A stretch of 64,000 nt of DNA. Origin: Iris pallida (Eukaryota; Streptophyta; Magnoliopsida; Asparagales; Iridaceae). Below are positions 11,261-22,549 of this stretch, piece after piece. How positions within the stretch are numbered: position 1 is the first letter of the stretch; every line of letters begins with the position of its first letter. The stretch lies in assembly GCA_029216955.1 (NCBI GenBank), contig JANAVB010016200.1, positions 348,397 through 412,396 on the forward strand, in the 5' to 3' direction. The notes beneath the pieces are model-generated. The model had not been told where the DNA came from, searched no databases, and saw only the letters and a list, made by a program, of their open reading frames with translations. The position numbers and the translations under genes were made by a program.

Positions 11261-12640
11261 GATCACACATCGTTGGTACTTCACCCTCCCGACACAACAA
11301 GGAACAAAATCAACATAAAACTGAAATCATATATATATCGACTAAACACTGATGTATAGTAAAAATCAATACTGAAAACAAACAATAAACTGTACTCACC
11401 TGTGGTCCTTTGCTGGTAAAACCGATAATCCAAACTACTCAGTGTGCCACAATGGTCAAAACCCATACAACATCTTCCGGATGCTGAAATAAATATTATC
11501 AATGTTCTCAGAATAGTCAAAATAGCTAGAATTGCTTGTCCTTAAGTCCAATTCTGAACACAGGGGTAAAACGGTAATTTTGGATCAAAACGGTGTCCGC
11601 CGTTGGACCCGCTTTGTACCGAAAAGTGTGCCAGAGTCAATGGTCTCTAAAGTTGTTAAATTACATGTCTACGAATTTATTTTGATGATACGAACCCAAC
11701 CGTATGTCCAAAGTTGGATTCCGGCAGGCCGTGCACAAAATCGCCCGTTGAGTTGGATCGTGGGGCCCGCAAAACGGTGATCCGATCAACTGTCTCAGAA
11801 TTGGACCAAACTTGGTATACAGGACCAAAAAAATAATACAGACCTGTTGGCGCAAGTTTTGTCTCGATCTAACGAATGTGCACAAAGTAATTGAGAAATT
11901 TGCACAGAGGTCGATACGGTGAATTTTGACGGATACACATCAAATTCGTCGCGCACACGCGACCAATTTGAATTCCGTCAAAGCCCACACGTCCACGAAG
12001 CCGTTATGGACCTTTCGATGCTTTCAGTTTGTGACCACGTCGCCCGGATTGGCGGGACACACGTTGTATCAAAGGTTTTTCTATATTTTTAATATTTTGA
12101 AAACAGGTTTTCGTCAAGCTTTGAAACGGTTTTAACATAGATTTAATAGATGAAAAATAAAAGTAAAAGAGAGGTTTCGAACTCGTATAGGTTGTCTATA
12201 ACTGCCTTCAATTAGATTTCTAAATATTGCTACGGCTTGGCGGCAATTTGCCTTCCAATATGGGGTTGGGACCAATGTTCTGTCCTATTTTCAAACAGGT
12301 TTTTCGGCAACTTTGGGCACGATTTACGATGCGTACGGTAGAACTTAAATCGAAATAAATGAAGGGATTTGGAGAGGGTCATGTTGGAAACATACCAGAT
12401 CGAACGGTTCGTGAAACGACCCATTATCCGCGACGAAAAATCGCTGCGAAGGCAGCCCCTTCGCAGAGCTGCTGCTGTCATATTCTGTGAGCGCGTGCGC
12501 GTTGGCACTGCCATGGTCACTTCGGCCAGCTGGCGGTGGCCCTTGGCGGCGCACGCGGCTAGGGGTGCTGCCCAGGAAAGAGGAAGGCTGGCGTGGGATA
12601 GGGTTTGATGGTTGTCGATGGAAACTCCTCCCCTTCGTGC

Positions 12641-12652
12641 GTATATAAGAGA
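12641..12652 (-). promoter_or_regulatory. Putative TATA box of LTR B
   Basis: The minus strand reads CTCTTATATACGCACG, followed downstream by a GC-rich leader with AAACCCTA at 12599-12606. Position between the AT-rich U3 and the GC-rich leader fits an LTR promoter. Confidence 0.45.
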
Positions 12653-12902
12653 GGGGTCGGGAATTCCTCTCTCTCGGTTTGGGCCTGGGGCTCATACGCG
12701 GTCTGGGCTTTTTGGCTGAGCAGGGCTAGGGACTGGGAGCTTATGTTCGGGTCTGTGGGATGTTTGGGATGGTTTGGGCCGCTTTAGTTGTTGTTTCCTA
12801 TTCTTCATTTCTTTGGTTTTGATTTCCTTTTTTTTCTTTTTCTTTTATTATACTTATATATATATTTATATATATATTTTTTTTTCTTTTTCTTTTATTA
12901 TA

Positions 12903-12906
<4 letters not shown>

Positions 12907-12945
<39 letters not shown>
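12907..12945. repeat. (TA)n microsatellite in LTR B
   Basis: Uninterrupted TA run, preceded by a second shorter TA stretch after a duplicated TTTTTTCTTTTTCTTTTATT phrase. The equivalent tract in the other B LTR is at 46184-46230. Confidence 0.9.
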
Positions 12946-12948
<3 letters not shown>

Positions 12949-13761
12949 ATATACTCATATATTAACTTATATAATAAATCTCCATAAAATTTAAATAAAT
13001 ATTTTTTTAAAAATATAAATGTCAATATTATCTATTCTTAGAATAGAGCCTATAAATATGAATATATATAACATTTATTTGACAAAATAATATAACCAAT
13101 TTTAATAAAATAATATTATATAGTAATAACCTCAATAAAATAATAATAAATATAACAAAATTCAATAAAACAGTAATGGTGTATATATACCATTATGCGC
13201 AGTCTAATAATCCTAAAATGCACAAAGACCCATTTTATACAAGTGTCGTTGAATATCAAATAATAATAATATTTATAATATTTAATTATGAATACTTAGA
13301 AATATTTATTAAATCGTTAAAACGGAAAACCATCCACTCACCAAAATACATCAACACGCATGTCATCGGACGTGCCGCATGACTACATGGGCTTGGCCTC
13401 AGTTCGGGTCCAGTCCGGGCTAAAATGGTATAACCGGTTTCCCTAAAACTCAATAATATAAATAATAAATAAATAAATCTTCGGTAAGGGTTAAGTCGCA
13501 ACTTGGCCTGGTTTTCCTAGTTAGGACATCATTATGGCTCAGCCTTCCCTACCAGGACTAATACATTAGTCAAAGCACGCCATTGCACTATCCATGCCAC
13601 GATTTCTAGTCACTGTGTACACCAAAACTCCATCATGGCTAAAATCATCTATCGTAATAATTAACTAAATAATTATTTATAAAAATTCTAAAAATCACCA
13701 TTTAATTCAAATAAATAAATAAATAAAATATTTTATCACAATTCTGGAAAGAGGGGCTACA

Positions 13762-13766
13762 AGACT
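13762..13766. repeat. Target site duplication of solo LTR B, right copy (AGACT)
   Basis: Exact match to 10534-10538. Confidence 0.85.
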
Positions 13767-14100
13767 GGACTCCAGTAATCTTCTCCTCTAATCTAACGAG
13801 AGGTTATTGACCCCATGGGTCCTCAACTGGACTCCATATTGTTTCAACATAAAGTCTAGAAACATGGAATCTTTTGTATTATTGTAAAAAAATAGTACCA
13901 CAAGAATCTTTAACAAGAATTCTAAGTATAATAGAATCTGGGGATTAGGGCGACGGAGACGACTTCTATACTCCATTAACGATCAGATACAAAATTGGTG
14001 AAGCTTGGTGGTTGATGAACTCTCTGTAGCAAGGGGGAACTTTATCACTGAAAGCTCTCTCTCTCTCTCTCTCTGAAAGTTCTTAGCAAAGATGTAGCAT
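13767..14100 (-). pseudogene. Possible 5' end of the minus-strand relic gene (leader plus first exon)
   Basis: The minus strand has a (GA)n leader-like run (14055-14074), then an ATG at 13976 opening MEYRSRLRRPNPQ and a frame to 13788. The order leader, ATG, downstream exon-like pieces at 9641-9930 and C-terminal part at 2451-2935 fits one minus-strand gene split by later insertions. No domain is recognised in this piece. Confidence 0.25.
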
Positions 14101-14688
14101 ATGTAGACTCTCTCTGTCTTTGTGTGTGTATGCGAGGATGTAATTGTCCGCTATTTACAGCTTTTCTTCACTGGAACAACTATGTGCGTATGTACAGAAA
14201 ATACACTATCTTCTTTTGCAGAGACGCATGAAACTGGATATGTGCATGATTCTTAGGGGTTAGTGGGGAGTAAATGTGTTCGAGAATTACGTATAGCTTT
14301 CCACGTGTTTTGAAATATGTTGTACGAAATACTGCCATATCAGCATACGGTCTATTTATTGTGGAATAGGTATGCGTTAAATAACTTTAGACGCGTAGTA
14401 TTTGACTGCTTACTGCAAATAATATCTTCATAGAACAACTATGTGCCAAATGATCAATTGAACGCATAGCTTTATACTGCAAACAATTATTCTGGAAGTA
14501 GTCGCATAAGACTGCTCTTTTTACAGCTGTTAAAATATGCCGACATAATCACTGACGTCTTTCTCGTAATCTGAACATTGTACAGTGTCCAAGGTTTATC
14601 TTTTCATATATATGAGACAAAAAAAGTCATGCGTCAAACGGACCATGCGTCTCTCAGACTCATCTTCGACCATGTGTTATCAGAAGCT
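14101..14688. repeat. CGCAT-rich region, possible transposon subterminal repeats
   Basis: Words of the type AGACGCATGAAACTG, AGACGCGTAGTATTTGACTG, GAACGCATAGCTTTATACTG and AGTCGCATAAGACTGC recur in both orientations, with CATGCGTC twice near 14630. The same words recur at 34680-35570, on the other side of element C. Short, bi-oriented, diverged motifs next to a transposase-like gene recall CACTA subterminal repeats. No CACTA terminus was found. Confidence 0.35.
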
Positions 14689-15805
14689 GATAGTGTCACG
14701 CCCCAGAACCAGAATACTGACAAGTAGGGACGGACCAGGCCAGCTATATATACCGAAGTACTCCAATACTCCGAAATAACGTATAAGTTGTATAGATGGG
14801 GGTCACTGCTACAAACCAACAGTCAATCCTAGGTCGCATAATCCTAGATAATCTCATTCTCAAGCAAGAAATAAGGTACAAAAATATAATCATCAGGCAT
14901 ATAAGACAGTAAAGCGTCCTAAACTATAATATATAGATGATCATGAAGGTAGCAATACAAAATGAAGAACTAGCAAGACTAAGCAATACATGATCAACTC
15001 TAGCTGCAGTCTAGATATATATCATCATGTCTAAGCCCGTAGGCCAAAAGTCGTCCAAAACACGAGCTAAACACGTGCTCGGTGGCTAAACGCCTCAAAA
15101 GAATATGTACAGAAAAGAGTGGGTAAGAGAAAGAACACCCATTCAAACCCCCTGGTGCTTCGGCTAGTCACCATCGAGTGGATGGTCCGAAAGATCTTCG
15201 GGCTCATCAACTAAATATGGTCAATACGAAACTAGTGGGGTCAGACCCTCAATAGCAAGTACCACAAAGAAAGCCAAACTATAAACTAAAATCAGCATAC
15301 AATTCATAATATCTCTAACATAAAGCAGTAAAAGAGACTAGAATAATAATATGGTACCACAGTATATACGAAAGGAAACTGGAAACATGTAAGGAAATGG
15401 TAAGTAAATATGTAGAATAAACGGGGCATGTGAACATGTGGTGAAGCCGAGCATGTAGTAGGAAGATTAATATATAAGGAATGATGGAAGCTAAGTACTG
15501 CAAATAAGATAAACTGGAGAAAGACTAGACTAGACAGAAATGGACTCCATCCATCAATCACGGCCAAGCAATGAGTACGGCTTGATACTTTAGCTAACTA
15601 GGGTTGTCATAATCCTAATTACTAACATATGTAAGTTTGAGAAATCTAATTCTAGTTATCTGCCTTGCAGACTACCCGATTGATCCAGGCCAAATGAAAA
15701 ACAAGTATAGCAGACACACTGCAGTAAGATACATGTGTCCTAAAGAACTGTCCCACTCGACGATGTGCTGAAAGAGTGCTCATCATAACATATATATCCA
15801 AATCC

Positions 15806-15808
<3 letters not shown>

Positions 15809-15836
<28 letters not shown>
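15809..15836. repeat. (TA)n microsatellite in LTR C
   Basis: A run of alternating T and A inside the 656-bp segment that is missing from the 5' LTR. Confidence 0.85.
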
Positions 15837-15839
<3 letters not shown>

Positions 15840-16009
15840 ACCGGGAAACAAGGGGTGCAGGTAACCGGAAAAGTCTCACCTTCCAATGATCTAGATAATC
15901 AAGCTAGTTGTATAGTTCCTAACATATTCATTTAGGATTCTGGGTGTGGAATTCCGAAGAATCCATCCTAGACATGAGACATGCAAGACTAAACAAAGCA
16001 AGCAAGATT

Positions 16010-16200
16010 GTGTACTATAACAAGCCACAACAAGACATGACAATATCAAGGCAAGAATGCGCTATGACGAGCCACTATCAAGGAGCTGGACATGTACTAG
16101 AAACAAGAGTGTGTCATGACAGGCCACTATCAAATAATGTAGGAAAAGAAAACATATACTAGAGTGCACCACGATAGGTCACTGTCAAAGAACTAGACAT
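16010..16200. repeat. Diverged short tandem repeats in LTR C
   Basis: Phrases of the type CAAGAATGCG, then ATGACGAGCCACTATCAAGG, then GGACATG recur about three times (GCCACTATCAA at two places, GTCACTGTCAA once) with unit lengths near 50-65 bp. The block is absent from the 5' LTR because of the deletion there. Confidence 0.5.
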
Positions 16201-16334
16201 GAACATGTGTCGGGTCGAACCAAGCACAACAAAGCAACATAGTAGACTAGCATAGCATGTACTTTAGAGCAATATGTAAGAAGAATTCAGGAATTTAATC
16301 AAAATTAGAGTTTATACAACTTGGGTACTGGAAT

Positions 16335-16556
16335 GGAATTTTGGCGTTACATGTCGGTATACCGGCGGTATGCCGATTATCTTCACAGCAACTCTCAAGT
16401 AAAAATATAGGCTCGCAATCGGAATTCCAGCGGTACACATCGGTATACCGACAGTATGTCGATTATCTTCATAGAAACTATCAATTTAACATATATCACA
16501 ATATCGGTATTCCGTTGGTACATATCGGTATACCGGCGGTATGTCGATTCTAGCCG
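16335..16556. repeat. Three tandem ~85-bp units with a CGGTATACCG palindrome (3' LTR of C)
   Basis: Units start at 16335, 16421 and 16506 (third partial). Each contains a palindromic CGGTATACCG core, a half-site CGGTATGCCGATT and, in the first two, TATCTTCA. The 5' LTR has the same units at 33511, 33598 and 33683, so the array predates insertion. Confidence 0.85.
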
Positions 16557-17464
16557 AGAGGCAATACTAAAGGCTAGAAACGAGTCCCAGAAACCAAAAC
16601 TCATCCCGGAAGTTGTTAAAACCAGTATAATCATGAAAACAATAATAGAGGAAGGTCGTACCTAGCATGTATACTAAGTCTCATGGCAATCACTCAGGTA
16701 TCGTTTTCGATACGGAGTTTTCCTACTAGAAAAAGTAAAGGGACATAGCAAATAACGAAAGCCCAGCTCAGACCAAATTTTCGGAACGGACAAAATGACC
16801 ATTTTCATGAGAGAAACATATTTAGTAAAGCAAGTAGTAGAAATTACTGGACTACCAACGCAATGTAAAAGAAAAACCACCACAAAGCAATAAGGACGTC
16901 CAGTAATTCAGTAAGATGTACTTGCCTAATAAAGCTCCAAGTCTAAACTTCAAATCCACCACCAAGAGGGGTTCAGAATCCACACTTTGAGGTCTCGGGA
17001 CCAAGCTCCAAGCTCTCGAGGAATATAAAGTGGAAACGAGAAGAAATAAAGAGTGGAGAGAGAAAGTAAAAAGAGAAAATGAAAGGAAATCAAATCATAT
17101 ATATAGAGAGGGTGAATTAATTATGACCGTCCGATCGCGATCCGCGACTCGATCAAAATTAATCTCAACCGTTCAGAAGAAAACCAAGAAACCAATAGAT
17201 AATAGAATGTATCAATACTATTCATCAAAATATCTAAACACTATTCATGGAAATATCTAAATAAAAATATCTCGAAACAAAAATATCTCTAAAGTGGAAA
17301 TCTTGTCCGAACGGCTGCCGTCGGAATAGATCGGTATGTCGGTCTCACAGAAAAGTCTCAAAAATTAAGTTTTCTTCCGGTTCTTCGGAATCCAAGAAAA
17401 TGCAGAATTTAGTATAAATTATGCATCTGTATTCAAATACAAATACTGTGAGACGAGTCTCACA

Positions 17465-17500
17465 ACTATCGCCTCCTTAGAAAAATTTTGTCCTCGGAAT
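17465..17500 (-). promoter_or_regulatory. Polypurine tract region of element C
   Basis: In element sense it reads GAGGACAAAATTTTTCTAAG then GAGGCGATAGT, directly before the 3' LTR. This is the usual chromovirus second-strand priming region. Confidence 0.8.
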
Positions 17501-17707
17501 TTCCTAAAGGTAATTAAAAACAAGCAAGAAATTCGAGGAAACATGTTATCAAGATCAAGATATGAAACTCATAAATCTTGAAATCCATCTAGAATAATGT
17601 AGAAAAAACTCAAAAAATAATAATTAAACATACCGAAGCAACATCACATATTCCTATAATCATATTCAAACAAAAGGTAGAATCATAGATGTACGAATAA
17701 ATATACC

Positions 17708-19244
17708 TCATGAGTCAAACAGATACGGGTAATGGGCACTGATATCATCCTCGTACTCCCAAGTTGACTCGCCCGGTGAGTGACGATCCCAATAAATATG
17801 AACTAGTCGGATAGTCTAGTTCTTAAGAATCTTCTCCCTCCGATCCAAAATGGATACGGGCCTCTCCTCATACGATAGGTCGGTACTAACGACCAGCTCA
17901 GAATGATCTAAGATATGGCTCGAATCTGAAACATACCGACGCAACTGAGAAACGTGAAAAACGTCATATACCTCACGTAGAGATGGTAGAAGAGTAAGAC
18001 GATATGATACATCTCCTACTCGCTCGAGAATATCGAACGGTCCAACAAATCTAGGACTATGCTTTCCCCATGTGCCAAACCTGTTGACTCCACAGGTAGG
18101 CAAAATCTGTAGAAATACGTGATTGCTAACAGAGAACTCAAGATGACGTCGATGTTGATCTGCCCAGTGATGCTGCCGATCCTGAGCTACTCTAAGCTGC
18201 TCTTTGACGTGCCTGACTACTCCAACTGACTAAGCAATCATCTCTGGACCAAGCATCTGTCTCTCTCTAATGTCATCCTAAACTAGGGGTAACCTACATC
18301 TTCTACCATACAAAGCCTCGATGCCATCTGAATGCTCGCCTGGAAACTGTTGTTGTAAGAGAACTCCACCAGATGTAAGTGATCCTCCCAAAAAACACTA
18401 AAGTTAAGAGTGCACGATCGAAGCATATCCTCCAAAGTCTGAATCGTACGCTCCGACTGACCATCTATCTGAGGATGTTATGCTGAACTGAAACTCAAAC
18501 GAGTACCCTAACTCTGCTGAAGACTCTAGCAAAATAAGAAGTAAATCTTGAATCCCGATCTGAGATTATGCTAACTGGCACCCTATGCAGTCTGACAATC
18601 TGCCTCATGTATAGCTCGACCAACTGTACTGTAGACTGACCAATCCTGGAAGGTAGGAAGTGGGCAGCTTTCGTGAGTTAATCCACTATAACCCAAATGG
18701 CATCTCTACCAGTCGGGGTTCTAGGAAGTCCAATCACGAAGTCCATAGTAATATGATTCCACTTCTACTCCGGAATCGATAAAGGATGAAGAAGTTCGGC
18801 CGATCTCTGGTGCTCAGCCTTAACCTGCTGGCAAACTAAGCATCGAGAGACAAACCAAGCTATCTTCCTCTTGATACCATTCCACCAGAAATACTGATGA
18901 ATATCTCGATAAATTTTTGTCCCTCCTGCATGAACAGAATACAGATAACTGTAGGCCTCCGACATAATCTCATGTCGAATATCTCCACCTGGTACACAAA
19001 GATGACTCTTAAATCGGAGTATCCCATTCTCATGGATGCACAACTCTGCTTTGCGCCCTGCCACACACTCTGCTCTGAGCGGCTGAAGCCTGGTATCCCT
19101 TGACTGAGCTGCTCTGATTCTCTCTATAATGGTAGACTGAACTTACAAGCCTTCCATCATAGCTGCCTCACTAGGTAGCACTACCTCAATGTCCATCTCC
19201 TACAGATCCTCCCGAAGGTGACGCTGCTCCGTCAAGAAATAGAC
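17708..19244 (-). pseudogene. Integrase and chromodomain part of element C Pol, broken
   Basis: Minus strand. The zinc-binding HHCC domain is intact in 19064-18765: residues H45, H56, C75 and C78 of that open stretch, with YFWWNGIKRKIAWFVSRCLVC between them in shortened form. The catalytic core follows from about 18760 (MDFVIGLPRTP) but has many stops and shifts. The C-terminal GPY/F-type module is open at 18103-17816 (FVGPFDILERVGDVSYRL). It leads into a chromodomain-like tail (PVSILDRREKILKN, then a TAG, then HSPGESTWEYEDDI and YPYLFDS) ending at TGA 17708. The integrase tail with chromodomain is the hallmark of plant chromoviruses, here closest to Tekay/Del. Confidence 0.85.
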
Positions 19245-21095
19245 TCCGGGTCTCCTGCTCAAAGCGTCTGCAATGACATTTGCCTTTCTAGGATGATAAT
19301 AAAGATCAATATTATAATCCTTTAACAACTCAAGCCACCTCCTCTGTCGCATGTTCAAATCTCTCTAGGTGAACACATACCTCAAGCTCTTATAGTCAGT
19401 GAAAATCTCTACTCGATCACCATACAGATAATGCCTCCGGAGCTTGAGGGCAAATACAACCGCGGCCAACTCAAGATCGTACATCGGATAGATCTTTTTA
19501 TGGTCCCGAAGCTGTCGAGACGCATAAGCTATCACTCGACCGTACTGCATAAGGACACAACTAAGTCCCCAGCCTGACGCATCATAATACACCATGAACC
19601 TACCTGGTCCGGCGGATAATGTCAGAGTAGGAGCTGAAATCAAACTCTGCTTGAGTTTTTCAAAAGAAATCTGACAAGCATCTGACCACTCAAAGCACAT
19701 ATTCTTACACGTCAGTCATGTCAAGGGTGCGAATATCCTAACAAAGTATGCCATAAACCGTTTGTAGTAGCCTACTAATCCCAGAAAGCTACGTACATCT
19801 GAAGCTGTACGAGGCACTGGCCAACACTCGATAGCCTCAACCTTCTTGGGGTCCACCTCAACACCACCTACGGTAATAATATGACCCAAGAAAGAGACTC
19901 GATCGAGCCAGAAATTGCACTTGTTGAACTTCACGTAAAGCTGATGGTCCCGAAAAATTTGAAGAACCATGCAAAGATGCTGCTCATGCTCTGCCTCAGT
20001 CCGACTATAGACCAAGATATCATCAATAAATACTATCATAAATTGGTCTAAGTAGGACATAAAGATGAGATTCATGAGATCCATGAAGATCACTGGCGCA
20101 TTGGCCGCTCCGAAAGGCATAACAAGAAACTCCTAATGGCCATATCAAGATCTAAATACCGTCTTGGGTATGTCCTACTCTTTGAATCTGATCTGATGGT
20201 ACCCAGACCGTAAATCAATCTTCAAAAACACTGCCGCTCTACTAAGTTGGTTGAACAATTCATCTATCCTTCTCCACGGTCACCGCGTTAAGCTGACGAT
20301 AGTCAATGACCATACGCGATGAACTATCCTTCTTCTTCACAAGAAGGGCTAGAGCTCTCCAAGGCGACCCACTAGGACGAATGAATCTCTTGGTCCTAAG
20401 CTCCTCAATAGACTGGTATAGCACCAATAACTCTGAAGGAGATATCCTGTAGACTTTCGCTGACACTGCCTCTGCTTTCGGAACCAAATCAATATAATAC
20501 TGAATCTCTCGAACTGGAGGCATACCCGGAAGCTCCTTGGAAAATATATCAAAAAACTTGCAAACTACTTTGGGCAACTGAACCTCCTCAGCTACTGCCA
20601 TCCACATGACCATCGGTGAAGACTCTACCTCACCTCTAGAGAATGAGAACTCCTCCTTATTTGGAACACGAAAGACAACCTTGCCAGTATGGCAATCTAT
20701 CGAAGCGTGTCGAGTACTCAACCAATCCATAACTAGGACAACATCATAATTGCCTATAGAAAACTCTATCAGCCTAGCGGAAAACTCTCTCCCATACACT
20801 ATGACTCTACACGAGGCATAGACTCAGTCTACTCCTACTAGACCGTTACCAGTAAGTACATTCAACCTTATAGGTAAAGACTCTGGCTCCAAACTAATAT
20901 GTATCGTAAATTGTACAGATATAAATGAATATGAAGCACCAGAATCGAATAAAGCTGAACCTGAAAAAGAATGAACGAGAATGGTACCTGCGACTACCTC
21001 CCCTGTTGCTAGCGTCTCCTCCATAGAAAGTGTGAAAGCTTGACCCTGAACTATGGTTGCTGGACCCTCTACCTCTGAGCCTGAGCCTAAGCAAA
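19245..21095 (-). pseudogene. Protease, reverse transcriptase and RNase H part of element C Pol, broken
   Basis: Minus strand. The protease active-site motif LFDSGAS is at about 20931-20949. A TGA at about 20821 interrupts it before the frame resumes (VLVMDWLSTRHASIDCHTGK). RT block LVKKKDSSSRMVIDYRQLNA lies near 20290-20350 and [11 protein letters not shown] at about 20085-20120. The catalytic box reads FIDD (20019-20030), an accepted YxDD variant. RNase H follows ([15 protein letters not shown], then [16 protein letters not shown] and [12 protein letters not shown]), ending near [11 protein letters not shown] at about 19250. At least one frameshift (about 20120-20260) and several stops abolish function. 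Length and order are normal for the family. Confidence 0.85.
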
Positions 21096-21116
21096 CTCTT
21101 GTTTTGCTGCTGGAAT

Positions 21117-22370
21117 TATTGAGACTGCGTCGATAATAGCCTCTGGGCCTGCTGCGGCTGAACCGGTACTGGTGCCCTAAACTGCTGAACTGCTGGCTGG
21201 AAGGATGCTGATCCAGCCAAACTCCTTCTGGGACACACCCCTATCTTGTGGTCCGGTGCTCCATAAGTTAGGCACAAGCCATGTGCCCTACGGTACTCTG
21301 AAAAGACATACCCTTCCTTTCCGTAATGGGAACAACTAACTGAGAAAGATTGTCTTAGCTGCTGAGGATACGACTGAGACGACTGCTGAAAGGAAGCCGT
21401 CGGAGCCGGTCCCCTCGGAGATCCAATCATCAAAGCTCGAACTACTGGAGGTGGTACTGACGACTGGGAGGAAGATCCCCTCTGAATGTGAGGCCTCTTC
21501 TGTCCTCCGACTCCATCAACGATCCCCTGTGAGGTGTACTCATGCCTCCTCACCGCCTTCATCATTGCATCAAAAGTCTGGAATTTATGCTACTCAACTG
21601 CCAGTATGACCTCCAGATGAAGTCCCTGTTGGAACCTCCTCGCCCGATCCAACTCGATTGCCACTAAGGAAGGGGCAAACCGACTAAGCCTGCTAAACTC
21701 TGCCGTATAGTCGTCGATGGTCCTGCTCATCTATCGCAGGCCAATGAACCTATGTTGCAGATCATAACGTGATACCTCGTTAAAATAATAAGTCTGTAAC
21801 CTCTCGCTAAAATCTGCCCAAGCTATCGACGCTGCTAGAGACACCTCATGCCCACCAGTCGTGAGCCAAATCCAAGAGCTATAACCTGATAACTGCCACA
21901 CGCTCCCTAGCCGGAATCCCTACCGCCTCCATAATGGCATCAGTATTCTAAAGCCATACATTAGACACAATCTTAATCTTTATACCATAGAAGTACGGGG
22001 GATGAAGACGTCTGAAGCTGCTCGTAGAATTATAGACCTGAGCACCACCCCTCTCCTAAGTCGTCTGGACAGAATGGGTGAGAACATCGCTCTGACGCTG
22101 CTACGACGTCGTAAAATCTCTTAAAATATTCACCAGTGCTCGAACAACACCCTCTGGCTGTTCTAGCTGAACTGATACTGCTAGCTGAACAGGCAAAACT
22201 GGCAACTCTGCCCTCCGATCTACTCTATACTCTGCCCTTGAATGTTGAGGCTGAGTCTCTCGAACGGGTAGAACTGGCAAAAGCTGAGTCGCTATAGCTG
22301 GAATTCGAACAAGCTGATCGGAAGGACCAGGAACAGTTCTTCCTGAACGTTTAAGGATACAAGGATCAGG
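21117..22370 (-). pseudogene. Gag of element C, broken
   Basis: Minus strand. The capsid-like part (22020-21570) is recognisable: WW-like and RFAPSLVAIELDRARRFQQG phrases typical of the retrotransposon Gag family, with many in-frame stops. One TAG in VE*HKFQ replaces a position usually Trp. From 21565 the frame is open to 21116 and includes two zinc-knuckle-like repeats, CSHYGKEGYVFSE and CLTYGAPDHKIGVC. In both, the second Cys is Tyr (TGT to TAT), so neither would bind zinc normally. The start near 22370 is estimated, since no clean ATG is seen. Pol follows in another frame. Confidence 0.75.
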
Positions 22371-22504
22371 TCGAGGGAATAGGAAAGATCAACGATCAAA
22401 GCAGATATCAGGTCAAATGTCAAAGGTAAAGAGTAATATGAAGGATATCAATGAGAAAGAATTTGTGACTGAGATAATTGCCAGCAACCCCCACATATCT
22501 GATA

Positions 22505-22537
22505 AATCAGACCTACATGGACCACCACTAAAACCTA
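22505..22537 (-). promoter_or_regulatory. Primer-binding region of element C
   Basis: In element sense, right after the 5' LTR, it reads TAGGTTTTAGTGG then TGGTCCATGTAGGTCTG. The TGGTCCATG core recurs at the same place in element D (52177 onward) and, as TGGCCCATG, in element A. A primer-binding site is expected here and starts with TGG as usual. The matching tRNA is not identified. Confidence 0.5.
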
Positions 22538-22549
22538 TGTCTTACCCCA
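22538..22549 (-). repeat. Terminal 12 bp of the 5' LTR of element C
   Basis: TGTCTTACCCCA corresponds to the first 12 bp of the 3' LTR (TGTCACGCCCCA). The rest of this LTR resumes at 32538 after solo LTR F. CCCCA (22545-22549) is F's left target duplication. Confidence 0.8.

Larger units (their letters stand above)
10539..13761 (-). repeat. Solo LTR of family B (3223 bp)
   Basis: TGTCACGACCCGC at the left and GGGGCTACA at the right are the same ends as the LTR at 43966-47028, and most of the sequence between is shared with that LTR. There is no internal region, and AGACT flanks both sides, so this is a solo LTR left by LTR-LTR recombination. It includes a GC-rich leader (about 12400-12620), a TA microsatellite (12907-12945) and an AT-rich U3. 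Short tandem phrases of ACGGTCTACACTGTATAAAG occur at 11057-11260. Confidence 0.9.
14694..17464 (-). repeat. 3' LTR of element C (2771 bp)
   Basis: The plus strand starts TGTCACGCCCCAGAACC and ends GAGTCTCACA, immediately followed by the polypurine tract. It contains three tandem 85-bp units (16335-16556), a TA tract (about 15809-15836) and a diverged short repeat at about 16010-16200. It lacks the terminal module shared by the other families beyond the first few bases. Confidence 0.85.

Noticed and set aside
15304..15567. Possible small membrane protein, also in the sister LTR at 33046-33285
   Set aside because: Present only because both are LTRs of element C; hydrophobicity follows from base composition.
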